NCBI GenBank assembly: GCA_913774715.1
Contig: CAJYHS010000141.1
Coordinates: forward strand, 1 to 64,000
Source of the DNA: an uncultured Siphonobacter sp.
GTDB taxonomy: Bacteria; Bacteroidota; Bacteroidia; Cytophagales; Spirosomataceae
Length of the DNA stretch: 64,000 bases
Reading direction: 5' to 3'
Shown here one piece after another: positions 36,007 to 44,107 of the stretch. The first letter of the stretch is position 1. Every line of letters begins with the position of its first letter. Both the position numbers and the translations under genes were made by a program. The notes under the pieces are model-generated. The model saw only the letters and a list, made by a program, of their open reading frames with translations, searched no databases and was not told the DNA's origin.

Positions 36007-36030
36007 ATGAATTCGGGACATAAAACTTAA
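36007..36030 (+). other. Seven-codon leader ORF before the small lipoprotein
   Basis: ATG at 36007 is preceded by AAGG and opens a short frame (M-N-S-G-H-K-T) that stops at 36028-36030, 4 nt before the lipoprotein ATG. It could affect translation or be chance. Confidence 0.25.
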
Positions 36031-36034
36031 TAAA

Positions 36035-36202
36035 ATGAAAAAAATTGCACGTCTTTCTGTATACAGCTTAATTCTGTCAGTTAGTCTTTTCTCTTTCACT
36101 TCATGTCAACGTGAGGAAGAAATCGCTCCTGTTAAAAAGACAGCAGCCGTGCAAGATGATTCCGACAGTAGTATTCCTCCTACGCCAATCATTCGTCACT
36201 AG
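36035..36202 (+). CDS. Small lipoprotein, 55 residues
   Basis: I translated this frame by hand, and it is too short for most ORF callers. It begins MKKIARLSVYSLILSVSLFS and has a lipobox FTSC with C24 as the predicted lipidated residue. A short charged mature part of about 32 residues (REEEIAPVKKTAA, then DDSDSS) follows. The CHAT gene lies 208 bp downstream on the same strand. It has the composite element also found at the sigma-factor gene. I recognise no family. The lipid anchor places it in the envelope. Confidence 0.75.
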   Translation: MKKIARLSVYSLILSVSLFSFTSCQREEEIAPVKKTAAVQDDSDSSIPPTPIIRH

Positions 36203-36259
36203 TCTAGTTTAGAATAATAATATAAGGACACACGGAATTTCCACCTGCCCTAAAAATAT

Positions 36260-36301
36260 AGTACTGCGTCATTATCCAACGCATCCGCTTTAAGCAGTAC
36301 T
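36260..36301 (+). repeat. Inverted repeat between the small lipoprotein and the CHAT gene
   Basis: AGTACTGC at 36260-36267 pairs with GCAGTACT at 36294-36301, and GCGT/ACGC pair inside it. This is an RNA-structure-like element that has no T-tract. Confidence 0.45.
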
Positions 36302-36319
36302 GCATTAGCCAAAATAATC

Positions 36320-36366
36320 ACCTTCGGAACGCACCGCCAGGCTTCCGAAGGTTTTGGCGTTTTTAA
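36320..36366 (+). terminator. Terminator or attenuator upstream of the CHAT gene
   Basis: ACCTTCGGAA (36320-36329) pairs with TTCCGAAGGT (36343-36352), followed by a T-rich stretch. It lies between the small lipoprotein and the CHAT gene, about 45 bp before the latter. Confidence 0.65.
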
Positions 36367-36398
36367 GGGTTTATAATTAATTTGCTTTAGTAAATTAC

Positions 36399-36410
36399 AG
36401 GAAGGAGTTT
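36399..36410 (+). promoter_or_regulatory. Shine-Dalgarno-like site of the CHAT gene
   Basis: CAGGAAGGAGTTT precedes the ATG at 36411. A strong purine-rich SD is unusual among the genes in this window. Confidence 0.45.
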
Positions 36411-39251
36411 ATGTCTTTGTTAGGTGCAGAGAAGCCACTTTCAAAACTCATCATTTGCTTGGCAATATTCATCCCTTTGAATATTGTTGCACAAGTTTTG
36501 CCCTCTCAGAAAGACGCTATTCGATCCTTACAAAGGCAAGCAGAACAACGTTACCTTGCTGGCGATTACCCTAACTCTATCAAGCTCTTCAGACAAGCTG
36601 TTGAGCTTTCTATTCAAGCAAAAGATAAAGCTCGTCAGGCTGATCTTTTTGTAGAGTCCAGTACGATTTACTTTGTAAACGGACAGGTGAAAGAAGCCAT
36701 TTACTTCTGCCGGTCCGCGATCAATTTAGCTCCGCAGCCCTCGCTAGATTCGATTCGATTTAAAGCCTTTTCCAGCTTAAGCTATTACTTGAGTGAATTA
36801 AGGAAAACTGATTCCTCGCAATACTTTATCAATAAGGCTGACCAATTACTGGACCAAAATCCTTCTCTAGTCAGCCAGACTCCTGCTTACATTGCAGCCT
36901 ACCACAACCAGCGTGGGCTTTACTACAACAACATTGGAGAGTATAGCCAGGCCGAAATTCACTTTCAAAAGGCATTCAATCTAGGAAAACAGTATCACCT
37001 ATCCGACCTCTTTCCTTTTTTTAGTAACAACCTAAGCAGACTTTACGCTAAACTCGGGTTTTATCAGAAAGCATTAACGATCGCATTTATCACGCTAGAG
37101 AACACAAAGGAAGATTTCCGAAAAATCCCTTATCTGACTAACATTAGTCATCTCTACCTAACGCTCAATAATTTATCGAAATCTCATAGCTATTTATCTA
37201 AAGCTCAGGAACTATACAATCGATACGAGAAGAATATGCCACCTGAGGCAGCCGTGTCCGAACCTAGTCTTTATCGAAACTGGGGAGGTTACTATAAGGC
37301 TACTCATCAGTTTAAGAAAGCTCTTCACTATTATAACAAAGCCCTGAAATCGGGACACCTGAAATGGGGCGAACACAATGATTATCTGTCGGTTATCTAC
37401 CGTGACAAAGCTCATTTACTTGAACAAGTCAATGATTTATCAGGAGCTTTGACTAATTATAGGTACGCTATGAATGCCATATACTTAGGCGTACCTTTAA
37501 AGTCGTACCATGATTTACCCAACATTCATAGTGGGATTTTATCGGAAAATGAACTGCTTGAATCACTCATTGGGCAGGCTTCTATTCTGAAAAAACTATC
37601 TAAAGAAAATAACTTGCTTCTGCCAAGTTTCAATACGTATAAGCTAGCCCTGGAGCTTTCCGAAAAAATCCGACTTACCTATGCATTACCTGAAGCTAAG
37701 CTGTTTTTAAACCAGAAAGTCTCTGCTGTAAATGACGATGCTCTAGCGGTAGCTTTCGAACTTTATCAAAAAACGCATCAACCGCAATACCTTGAGCAGG
37801 CCTTCCGGCTTACGGAAAGCGTTCGGGCTTCAACGCTTTCCGACGCTCGTCGGGAGCAAAATCTGAAGCAGCGATACGTTACCCCCAATTTATTACTAGA
37901 AGAAAACCAGATCAAGAATAGAGTCTCTTCGTTGAAAGTAGCTTTTATGCAAAGTTCTTCAGCGGAAGATCAAGAATACTACAAACTTAAATTACTTGAA
38001 GAAGAGTTAATGCTTGATAAATTCAGGCATAAGCTCAGACAGCTCATTCCTGAGTCACAACGACAGGCAAGTCAGCCTGTGCAAATTGCTACCATTCAGA
38101 AAAAGCTGCTTGAATCTGAAACTGCCTTGATTTCTTATGTTTTAACGGCTCAAGATTTATATGCCTTTATCATTACTACTCAGCAAGTAAAATGGGTCAA
38201 AATTCCTTTTGGCCATGAAGAAAAAAATATTCTAACCCGTTTACAGAAAAGCCTTTACGATAATCCAGGAATTGATCCTTATCGCGGTCACAGTCTAGCT
38301 CACGATGCCTACAACATTCTTTTCCAGCCCTTAAAGTCTTCATTAGCATCGATTAACCGGCTTATTATCATTCGTGATAAGGAGCTGAATTATTTGCCCT
38401 TCGAAGTACTTGAACAAAGTACTAAAGACCATCATTATTTGTTACGGGATTACTCCATTCGTTACGCCTATGGAGCTTCTATGGCTCAGATCCAACAAAC
38501 TACTAACGGTAAGGGATTTACAAATGCCTTAGCAATGGCTCCTTTCTCGGATTCTTCCGTTGAGAAAAATCCAATGCGGGATAAATCGCTGAGCCCCCTT
38601 CCCGCTTCTCTTGAGGAAATTCACTCCGTTAGGGGAAGACAGTTTGTTAATAACACAGCTACGAAAGAGGAGTTTCTGGAGCATTATGCAAAGGCACAAG
38701 TCATTCACCTGGCTACACACGCCCGTACGGACGACAAAGAAGTAGAACGATCATTCATTGCCTTTTATCCCAATAGCAGTAACTATAAGCTTTATACCGA
38801 TGAGTTGTATAACCTTTCTTTCAATCATACACAGATGATTGTTTTAAGTGCCTGTGAAACGGGACTAGGTCGTTTACACCGGGGAGAAGGGCTCATGAGT
38901 CTGGCCAGGGCTTTCCTGTATGGCGGTTGCCCTAGTGTAGTAACAACGCTTTGGAATGCCCATGATCAATCTTCAGCTTTTTTATCTGAACGAATGTATC
39001 ATCATCTTCATCAGGGCTTACCCATAGATAAAGCATTGCAGAAGGCTAAGCTGGACTTTTTTTCATCAAAACTCGGAGCATCTTACGATCATCCCTATTA
39101 CTGGGCAAACCTGGTTTTGATTGGAGATGCCACTGTCATTTATGAATCTCAATGGACTGTGGCAGGACGTATAGCTCTGGGTTTCGGATTACTGAGCGGT
39201 ATTTTTCTCTTTATTTTCCTTACTCGTGCGTGGTTTTACACTAAGAAATAG
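36411..39251 (+). CDS. Periplasmic TPR-CHAT domain protein, membrane-anchored
   Basis: A 946-residue protein. The N-terminal signal peptide (residues 1-28, ending NIVAQ) is followed by a long helical TPR-like region (for example QAEQRYLAGDYPNSIKLFRQ and GEYSQAEIHFQKAFNLGKQY). A coiled linker and the C-terminal CHAT peptidase-like domain follow, with the motif HLATHA (H770) and the cysteine C815 in SACETG; later FLYGGCPSVVTTLW matches the family. The C-terminus has one transmembrane segment (IALGFGLLSGIFLFIFLTRA) and a KK end. Known CHAT proteins are caspase-like proteases or scaffolds. The topology predicts a periplasmic catalytic domain. Substrate is unproven. The stop lies 93 bp from the convergent anti-sigma-like gene. 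Confidence 0.85.
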   Translation: MSLLGAEKPLSKLIICLAIFIPLNIVAQVLPSQKDAIRSLQRQAEQRYLAGDYPNSIKLFRQAVELSIQAKDKARQADLFVESSTIYFVNGQVKEAIYFCRSAINLAPQPSLDSIRFKAFSSLSYYLSELRKTDSSQYFINKADQLLDQNPSLVSQTPAYIAAYHNQRGLYYNNIGEYSQAEIHFQKAFNLGKQYHLSDLFPFFSNNLSRLYAKLGFYQKALTIAFITLENTKEDFRKIPYLTNISHLYLTLNNLSKSHSYLSKAQELYNRYEKNMPPEAAVSEPSLYRNWGGYYKATHQFKKALHYYNKALKSGHLKWGEHNDYLSVIYRDKAHLLEQVNDLSGALTNYRYAMNAIYLGVPLKSYHDLPNIHSGILSENELLESLIGQASILKKLSKENNLLLPSFNTYKLALELSEKIRLTYALPEAKLFLNQKVSAVNDDALAVAFELYQKTHQPQYLEQAFRLTESVRASTLSDARREQNLKQRYVTPNLLLEENQIKNRVSSLKVAFMQSSSAEDQEYYKLKLLEEELMLDKFRHKLRQLIPESQRQASQPVQIATIQKKLLESETALISYVLTAQDLYAFIITTQQVKWVKIPFGHEEKNILTRLQKSLYDNPGIDPYRGHSLAHDAYNILFQPLKSSLASINRLIIIRDKELNYLPFEVLEQSTKDHHYLLRDYSIRYAYGASMAQIQQTTNGKGFTNALAMAPFSDSSVEKNPMRDKSLSPLPASLEEIHSVRGRQFVNNTATKEEFLEHYAKAQVIHLATHARTDDKEVERSFIAFYPNSSNYKLYTDELYNLSFNHTQMIVLSACETGLGRLHRGEGLMSLARAFLYGGCPSVVTTLWNAHDQSSAFLSERMYHHLHQGLPIDKALQKAKLDFFSSKLGASYDHPYYWANLVLIGDATVIYESQWTVAGRIALGFGLLSGIFLFIFLTRAWFYTKK

Positions 39252-39285
39252 AAACCCTTCCTCGGGACAGGGGAAGGGTTTTGGG
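39250..39285. terminator. Terminator between CHAT and anti-sigma-like genes
   Basis: AAACCCTTCC pairs with GGAAGGGTTT around a short loop, at the convergent end of the two transcription arms. Confidence 0.7.
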
Positions 39286-39343
39286 GTTGGATGTTTAATT
39301 TTAATGTTTTACAGTAGGTTATAGGTTGAACGTAAGTCCTATC

Positions 39344-40090
39344 CTATTCAGTTTCTTCATTCTCATTCTTGCCAAACCATTTGGCAATTCTGATTTGCCA
39401 GCTAATTTTTTGCTTATCTAACCAGCTGATGTCGTAACTAAAATCAGGGTTATCCATGATTTCCTGGTACATATGCTCCGCTTCTTCAGGCTTGTTATCC
39501 TGTAAGTAAGCAACCGTTAGATACCATTTAGAGGCATCTTTAAAGTAAGGCCGCACTTCACAATCAATTACTTGCTGGAGACGAGGAATTGCGTGCGAGG
39601 GCTGTTGGGTCATTACAAATGAACGGCCCGCATAGAAATTCTCGAAGCAAATACGACTGGGTTGCTCGGAAATTCTGGCTTCGCCACCCCTCAGTGTCTG
39701 ATTCAAAGTATCACCTACCTGAATTGGACTGAGTGTTATATACGTTGTAAATGCTATGGTCACAGCTGCGGCTGTACCAGCTGACCATTTCCACCAGGGA
39801 ACCTGCGTTCGACCGGGGTTCTGCAAAGGAATAACAGGGGCTTCCCGTTCGGGTCGGGGCTCTGTTGTATGCCATTCCTCTACTTTTTCTGCATGAATCT
39901 CTGCAACTAAATCAGCCAGCAGAAAATCATCGATCACCGAATCGGCCTGTTGCATAAATTCAACTTCCAGGGCAAATTCAGCATTGGTATTCATCTCCTT
40001 TTCGAACGCTTCACGTTCTTCGGGAGAAAGAGCATTTCGGAGATAGGCATCTATCCATTCCATCTGCTCCTGGCCTGATTTAGGTCTCAT
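39344..40090 (-). CDS. Anti-sigma-like protein with one membrane span
   Basis: A protein of about 248 residues. The N-terminal ~100 residues resemble the cytoplasmic segments of Bacteroidota anti-sigma/TPR proteins (IDAYLRNALSPEEREAFEKE). A single membrane segment follows (WWKWSAGTAAAVTIAFTTYI), then a periplasmic C-terminal part with TPR-like helices (DASKWYLTVAYLQDNKPEEA). ATG 40090 overlaps the 3' end of the sigma gene by 11 bp, which suggests coupled translation. The frame is open to 40135. It lacks the classical zinc-binding anti-sigma motif, so the label is inferred from context. Confidence 0.65.
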   Translation of the reverse strand: MRPKSGQEQMEWIDAYLRNALSPEEREAFEKEMNTNAEFALEVEFMQQADSVIDDFLLADLVAEIHAEKVEEWHTTEPRPEREAPVIPLQNPGRTQVPWWKWSAGTAAAVTIAFTTYITLSPIQVGDTLNQTLRGGEARISEQPSRICFENFYAGRSFVMTQQPSHAIPRLQQVIDCEVRPYFKDASKWYLTVAYLQDNKPEEAEHMYQEIMDNPDFSYDISWLDKQKISWQIRIAKWFGKNENEETE

Positions 40091-40682
40091 AGCGAAAGAG
40101 GGCTTTGAGTTTTTGTAAACACTTGTACTTTTCATTAATGGCTACTCGTTCGTTCTCGAACCCCATTTTCTGGGCAATTTCTTTCATGGAAAGTCCGTCT
40201 CGGCGATAGGCTGTCAGTATGGTCTGACACCTCTCCCCAAGGAGCTTAAACAACTGTATGTATCGTTCCTGTTCTTCCCGCTCTTCCATGATCCGCTGGG
40301 CAGAAGCATCCCAAGAATCTTGTCCTCCAGACGTTGCTTCCATCTCCTGGACGTAATCACGCATCAATCCACGCTGCTTCAGCGTATTCCGCCATCTGTT
40401 CTTGGCTAATACGAATAAAAACGCCTCAATAGTGGTTCCTTCTTGTAATTGAAAACTCCCTTTCCGTACCGCCTCCACAAAGTTGAGAACCGTCGTCTGT
40501 ACTAAATCGTCGGCATCATGAGAGTCACCTCCATTCTGCATGACGAAGTATCGAACAGGACTGATATGATGGTTGTATACGTCCCGAATAGCCTCGTTTA
40601 ATTCGCGACGATCATTTGAACGGAGCCTAGCGATTAACTTTTCCTGGCTCTGAGTTCCTATCAATACCTTGAAATTTTGCAT
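40080..40682 (-). CDS. ECF-type sigma-70 factor
   Basis: A 200-residue sigma factor with region 2 (DADDLVQTTVLNFVEAVRKG, then TTIEAFLFVLAKNRWRNTLKQ) and region 4 (LGERCQTILTAYRRDGLSMKEIAQKMG, then the recognition-helix segment NERVAINEKYKCLQKL). Region 3 is absent, as in ECF sigmas. It is the first gene of a minus-strand pair with the anti-sigma-like protein. Its ATG at 40682 is immediately preceded by CGATTGATAT, part of the composite element shared with the small-lipoprotein gene. Autoregulation is therefore plausible but not shown. Confidence 0.85.
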   Translation of the reverse strand: MQNFKVLIGTQSQEKLIARLRSNDRRELNEAIRDVYNHHISPVRYFVMQNGGDSHDADDLVQTTVLNFVEAVRKGSFQLQEGTTIEAFLFVLAKNRWRNTLKQRGLMRDYVQEMEATSGGQDSWDASAQRIMEEREEQERYIQLFKLLGERCQTILTAYRRDGLSMKEIAQKMGFENERVAINEKYKCLQKLKALFRYET

Positions 40683-40729
40683 ATATCAATCGAGACAGCG
40701 AAATGTAACCTTAGCTTCTCAAAAAAAAA
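40683..40729 (-). promoter_or_regulatory. Composite upstream element of the sigma-factor gene
   Basis: Read on the minus strand: T-run (plus 40721-40729), 10 bp, GGTTACATTT (plus 40701-40710), 8 bp, CGATTGATAT (plus 40683-40692), then the ATG. The two ten-base blocks and their 8-bp spacing equal those at 35957-36006. The region of identity is otherwise limited, which argues for a functional site rather than a duplicated gene. Confidence 0.75.
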
Positions 40730-40851
40730 TTAAATAGATTTATAAGTATCTATAATTCAGACTATTATAGATTATTAAAAATTTATTCTTCCGGCCATTG
40801 TTTTTTATACTTGCTAACTAATTCCGAGCGAAACAAGTGCCTTCCGCACAA

Positions 40852-40884
40852 AAAAAGGCCATTCGTTTCGAAATGGCCTTTTCA
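40852..40884 (-). terminator. Terminator of rlmB
   Basis: AAAAGGCCATT pairs with AATGGCCTTTT near-perfectly, with a T-tract on the minus strand about 20 bp beyond the stop. Confidence 0.8.
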
Positions 40885-40901
40885 AATTCTTATAGAAAAT
40901 T

Positions 40902-41744
40902 TCAGGAAATCCGCTGGCGGATGGCTTCATAAAGAATAATACCATTGGCAACAGATACGTTCAGCGAGGCTACGCGGCCAACCATTGGAATACTTACGAG
41001 CTCATCTGCCGTACGTAAGAGCTGATCAGAGATCCCATCCTCTTCCGAACCAAGGATAATGGCCGTAGGCACCGAAAAATCAGCCTCATAGAGAGTCTTA
41101 GATACTTTCTCGGTACAGGCTACTACCTGAATTCCTGAGTTTTGTAAAAACCGAACCGTTTCCAGTAAATCATTTTCCCGACAAACGGGTAAAAAGTTTA
41201 AGGCTCCCGAGGAAGTCTTCATCGCATCGGAGTTAATCTGTGCTCCGCCTTTAGCGGGAATCACTAGTGCCTGTACTCCGGTACACTCGGCCGTACGGGC
41301 AATCGCTCCAAAATTCCGAACGTCGGTTACGCGATCCAGCACCAGTATTAGCGGTGTTTTACCCTGCTCAAAGATATCAGCCACTACGTTTTCTAATTTA
41401 GCGTAATGAATAGCTGAAATAAAGGCAATAACCCCCTGGTGGTTTTTACGCGTAATCTGATCCAGCTTTTGCTTAGGTACCTTTTGCGTGGGAATGTTCC
41501 GCAAACGAGCGAACTCCAGAACTTCCAGGTTACCCAGCTCCCGCTGTACTAATAGTTTGTCAATTTCTTTTCCTGCCCGTATTGCTTCCAGCACGGGTTG
41601 AATTCCGAATATAAACTCTGACTTAGCCTCGCCCTGCGGTCTGGGCCGTGGCCGGGCATAAAATGGCTTTTTTTCGCGGTGCTCACCACCCTCTACCCTT
41701 GCTCTGGGCTCATCACCCTCTACTCGATTTCCCCGTTTCTCCAT
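40902..41744 (-). CDS. rlmB: 23S rRNA (guanosine-2'-O-)-methyltransferase RlmB (TrmH/SpoU family)
   Basis: A 280-residue SPOUT methyltransferase with an RG-rich N-terminal tail before the substrate-binding domain (FIFGIQPVLEAIRAGKEIDKLLVQ). The SPOUT trefoil motifs follow: LVLDRVTDVRNFGAIARTAE, then IILGSEEDGIS and SIPMVGRVASLNVSVANGI. E. coli RlmB methylates G2251. It overlaps the upstream GWxTD lipoprotein gene by 25 bp. The exact rRNA target is inferred from similarity; TrmH-like paralogues are possible. Confidence 0.85.
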   Translation of the reverse strand: MEKRGNRVEGDEPRARVEGGEHREKKPFYARPRPRPQGEAKSEFIFGIQPVLEAIRAGKEIDKLLVQRELGNLEVLEFARLRNIPTQKVPKQKLDQITRKNHQGVIAFISAIHYAKLENVVADIFEQGKTPLILVLDRVTDVRNFGAIARTAECTGVQALVIPAKGGAQINSDAMKTSSGALNFLPVCRENDLLETVRFLQNSGIQVVACTEKVSKTLYEADFSVPTAIILGSEEDGISDQLLRTADELVSIPMVGRVASLNVSVANGIILYEAIRQRIS

Positions 41745-42994
41745 GCTTCGACGGCCGGATACCAGATCGGTTGGAATTCTACGAATCTTGCAAGCTCGTA
41801 GTGATCTTCCACAAACTGGTTGTTCCGTTTATTGAACGTAAAATTTATTTCTGAAAATTGTGAATTGCGTTTGGTATATACCCATACCTCACGGTCTTTG
41901 CTGCGATTAACCCGATTCGGTGGTCCCATAATGATGTAAACCATGCCCCGATCCGTTTTCCAGCCTTCTTTGTAAGAGGTAAACAAATTGTTAGCTCGCT
42001 CAACGCGTCGGTAAAACGCGGCAATCGTCCGCTTCGCCGTTTGTTGATTACCATTTGAAACGGCCAGCCAATATCGGTCTAACGAACGTTTGGGTTCATT
42101 ACCGTTCCGTAGATCGTTGATTTCCTGGTTCGTACTCATGTAAACCAGTGGTCTGGCTAGTTGCTGAGCATACGTATAGCGAGGAAAACGATCGGCAACT
42201 CCGATAACACCAATTCCATACGTATCGGTAGTATCCCGAACGATGTAATGTAAACCTTCCTGCTTGATGGTAAATGCTTTATTCGTTGGTACACGAGCCG
42301 AAGAGTCCACAAAAAGCCGCTTGGGCTGGGGCTTTAAGGTCGCCATTGGTGGTAAAGCAACGTCGAAATCAAAGTTGTAGTGGAAAATATAGAAACTCGT
42401 ATCGGTTTTATTCAAACTCGCCAGCTGCACGGTATCGCCCTGATGAACGAAATTCTCTAATAAAGGCGTTTTGCCTTCCGCATCGAAGATCGTATAGTAG
42501 TCGCCCACTTTTCCAGAATGGAAACGGACGAACGTATCGTGCGTAGACATTCCTCCTTTGGCGTCGGTAATTTCCGTCATAACCACGCCCGTATAGACTT
42601 GCCCTTCGGGCTTAGGGAAGTCAAACCAGACCGTAAAGTAAATCCCTTCTGAATTCTTTTTTCGGGTGAAATTCTGGCCTTCAGCTAAGGTAACTTGCTT
42701 ATTAGCCTGTAATTCCTGACGGCTGCCGTAATCGGGTAAGACTTTAAAACGAACTCGAAACTCCTGAGCAAATTCGGCTGCTGTTAATTCCCGATCTGGT
42801 TGAATATGGACATAGGTACGAACCTGAGAACCATTATCCAGAAAGCGGCTTCGTACTGAAAACAAAAATGCATCAGTCGAACGGTTTACGGAGCTTCCCC
42901 CGGGTACTGCCGTACGCGACTGGGTCTTGACAGACGACGACTTGCAGCCAGCCAATACGATCAAGATGGAGCTTAAGTAAATCAGGTGTTTCAT
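41720..42994 (-). CDS. GWxTD-domain lipoprotein
   Basis: A 424-residue lipoprotein. A hydrophobic N-terminus leads to a lipobox LAGC, C17. The body is beta-rich, and the C-terminal GWxTD domain is recognisable from GWKTDRGMVYIIMGPPNRV and the REVWVYTKRNSQFSEINFTF that follows. The family is specific to Bacteroidota and related phyla and has no known biochemical role. It overlaps rlmB by 25 bp in the same direction. Confidence 0.88.
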   Translation of the reverse strand: MKHLIYLSSILIVLAGCKSSSVKTQSRTAVPGGSSVNRSTDAFLFSVRSRFLDNGSQVRTYVHIQPDRELTAAEFAQEFRVRFKVLPDYGSRQELQANKQVTLAEGQNFTRKKNSEGIYFTVWFDFPKPEGQVYTGVVMTEITDAKGGMSTHDTFVRFHSGKVGDYYTIFDAEGKTPLLENFVHQGDTVQLASLNKTDTSFYIFHYNFDFDVALPPMATLKPQPKRLFVDSSARVPTNKAFTIKQEGLHYIVRDTTDTYGIGVIGVADRFPRYTYAQQLARPLVYMSTNQEINDLRNGNEPKRSLDRYWLAVSNGNQQTAKRTIAAFYRRVERANNLFTSYKEGWKTDRGMVYIIMGPPNRVNRSKDREVWVYTKRNSQFSEINFTFNKRNNQFVEDHYELARFVEFQPIWYPAVEAWRNGEIE

Positions 42995-43116
42995 GAATTC
43001 ATGGACGAATGGTACAAAGATGCGTTATTTTCTTAAGATCACCCGGAAAATGAGGAGCTTGTCTGAAGACTATAACGAAAAAAATGACTACTTCTCAGCT
43101 GTTATCGACCAGATTT

Positions 43117-43148
43117 TTTTCCAGTTTGATGTGAAGGTGGTATTTTTG
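43117..43148 (+). promoter_or_regulatory. Candidate promoter of the methyltransferase gene
   Basis: TATTTTTG (43141-43148) is a good TAnnTTTG box with a T-run ending 20 bp upstream (43117-43120). Confidence 0.35.
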
Positions 43149-43212
43149 AACCCTTAAATCACGTAATACTTAAATGGCTCCCTGACCCTAGGGGTTCATT
43201 TCTATACATATC

Positions 43213-43983
43213 ATGTACAAAACCACCGAAATAGCGTCTTCAGATCTTGTTTCTGATAACCCAATTCATCAACGCTTATTGTTTCCATACATCAAAGCCG
43301 CCGAGTTGGTTAGTGGAAATCTTCTGGAAATTGGTTGCGGTACGGGCCGTGGCGTAGCTGTTTTAGCTCCTTCGGTAACTCATTACACGGGCGTTGATAA
43401 AAATGAACCCCTGATGAATAAATTAAGTCAGGAATATCCGAATTTCAAGTTCATTGATATGTTTCTTCCTCCCCTGAAGAACCTGCCGGATAATCACTTT
43501 GACTATATCGTTACTTTTCAGGTAATCGAGCACATCGAAGACGATGATTTCTTTATTCGTGAAGCGTATCGGGTACTTAAACCCGGAGGAAAACTGCTTT
43601 TAACGACGGTTAATAAGAAATATTCCCTTTCGGTTAATCCCTGGCACGTGCGTGAATATTCAGCTACGGAATTAAAGAATTTAATCCTCAAACACTTCCC
43701 AAGCATTGATACCCAGGGGGTTCATGGCAATGAGAAGGTATGGGCCTATTACGAAGAAAACAAAAAGTCCGTTCAGAAAATTACGCGTTTCGATATTTTC
43801 AATCTGCAACATCGCTTACCCCGCCGTTGGCTTCAGGTTCCCTACGACATTGCTAATCGGCTCAGTAGAAATATCATTCAAAAGTCTGATACTAAGTTAG
43901 TTTCTGATATTACCTATCAAGATTATTTCCTCAGTAACGACGCCGAGAATTGTTTCGACTTTTTTTACGTTGCCACTAAGTGA
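43213..43983 (+). CDS. Class I SAM-dependent methyltransferase
   Basis: A 256-residue cytoplasmic protein with the SAM-binding motif LLEIGCGTGRGVAVL at residues about 35-50, an acidic GVDKN (motif II), and a post-motif strand FDYIVTFQVIEHIED followed by PGGKLLLTTVNK. The C-terminal ~90 residues are not recognised. It may act on lipids, quinones or surface glycans, but no partner is adjacent. A repeat element separates it from hemW. Confidence 0.82.
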   Translation: MYKTTEIASSDLVSDNPIHQRLLFPYIKAAELVSGNLLEIGCGTGRGVAVLAPSVTHYTGVDKNEPLMNKLSQEYPNFKFIDMFLPPLKNLPDNHFDYIVTFQVIEHIEDDDFFIREAYRVLKPGGKLLLTTVNKKYSLSVNPWHVREYSATELKNLILKHFPSIDTQGVHGNEKVWAYYEENKKSVQKITRFDIFNLQHRLPRRWLQVPYDIANRLSRNIIQKSDTKLVSDITYQDYFLSNDAENCFDFFYVATK

Positions 43984-43984
43984 G

Positions 43985-44096
43985 TTTTCAGTGGTCGGTT
44001 TTCAGTTTTCAATTAATGATCTGAACATGTTTAGATTGGCATTAACTGAGAGAGCATAATACTCTTCTATTAAAACTGAAAACCTACCACTGAAAA
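43985..44096. repeat. Intergenic inverted-repeat element of the CTGAAAA family
   Basis: The left arm (43985-44009) and the right arm (44072-44096) are inverted 25-bp copies matching at 24 positions, separated by about 60 bp. Their CTGAAAA wording is like the element at 7374-7592. The element ends 11 bp before the hemW ATG. Confidence 0.55.
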
Positions 44097-44107
44097 TTGT
44101 AAACTGA

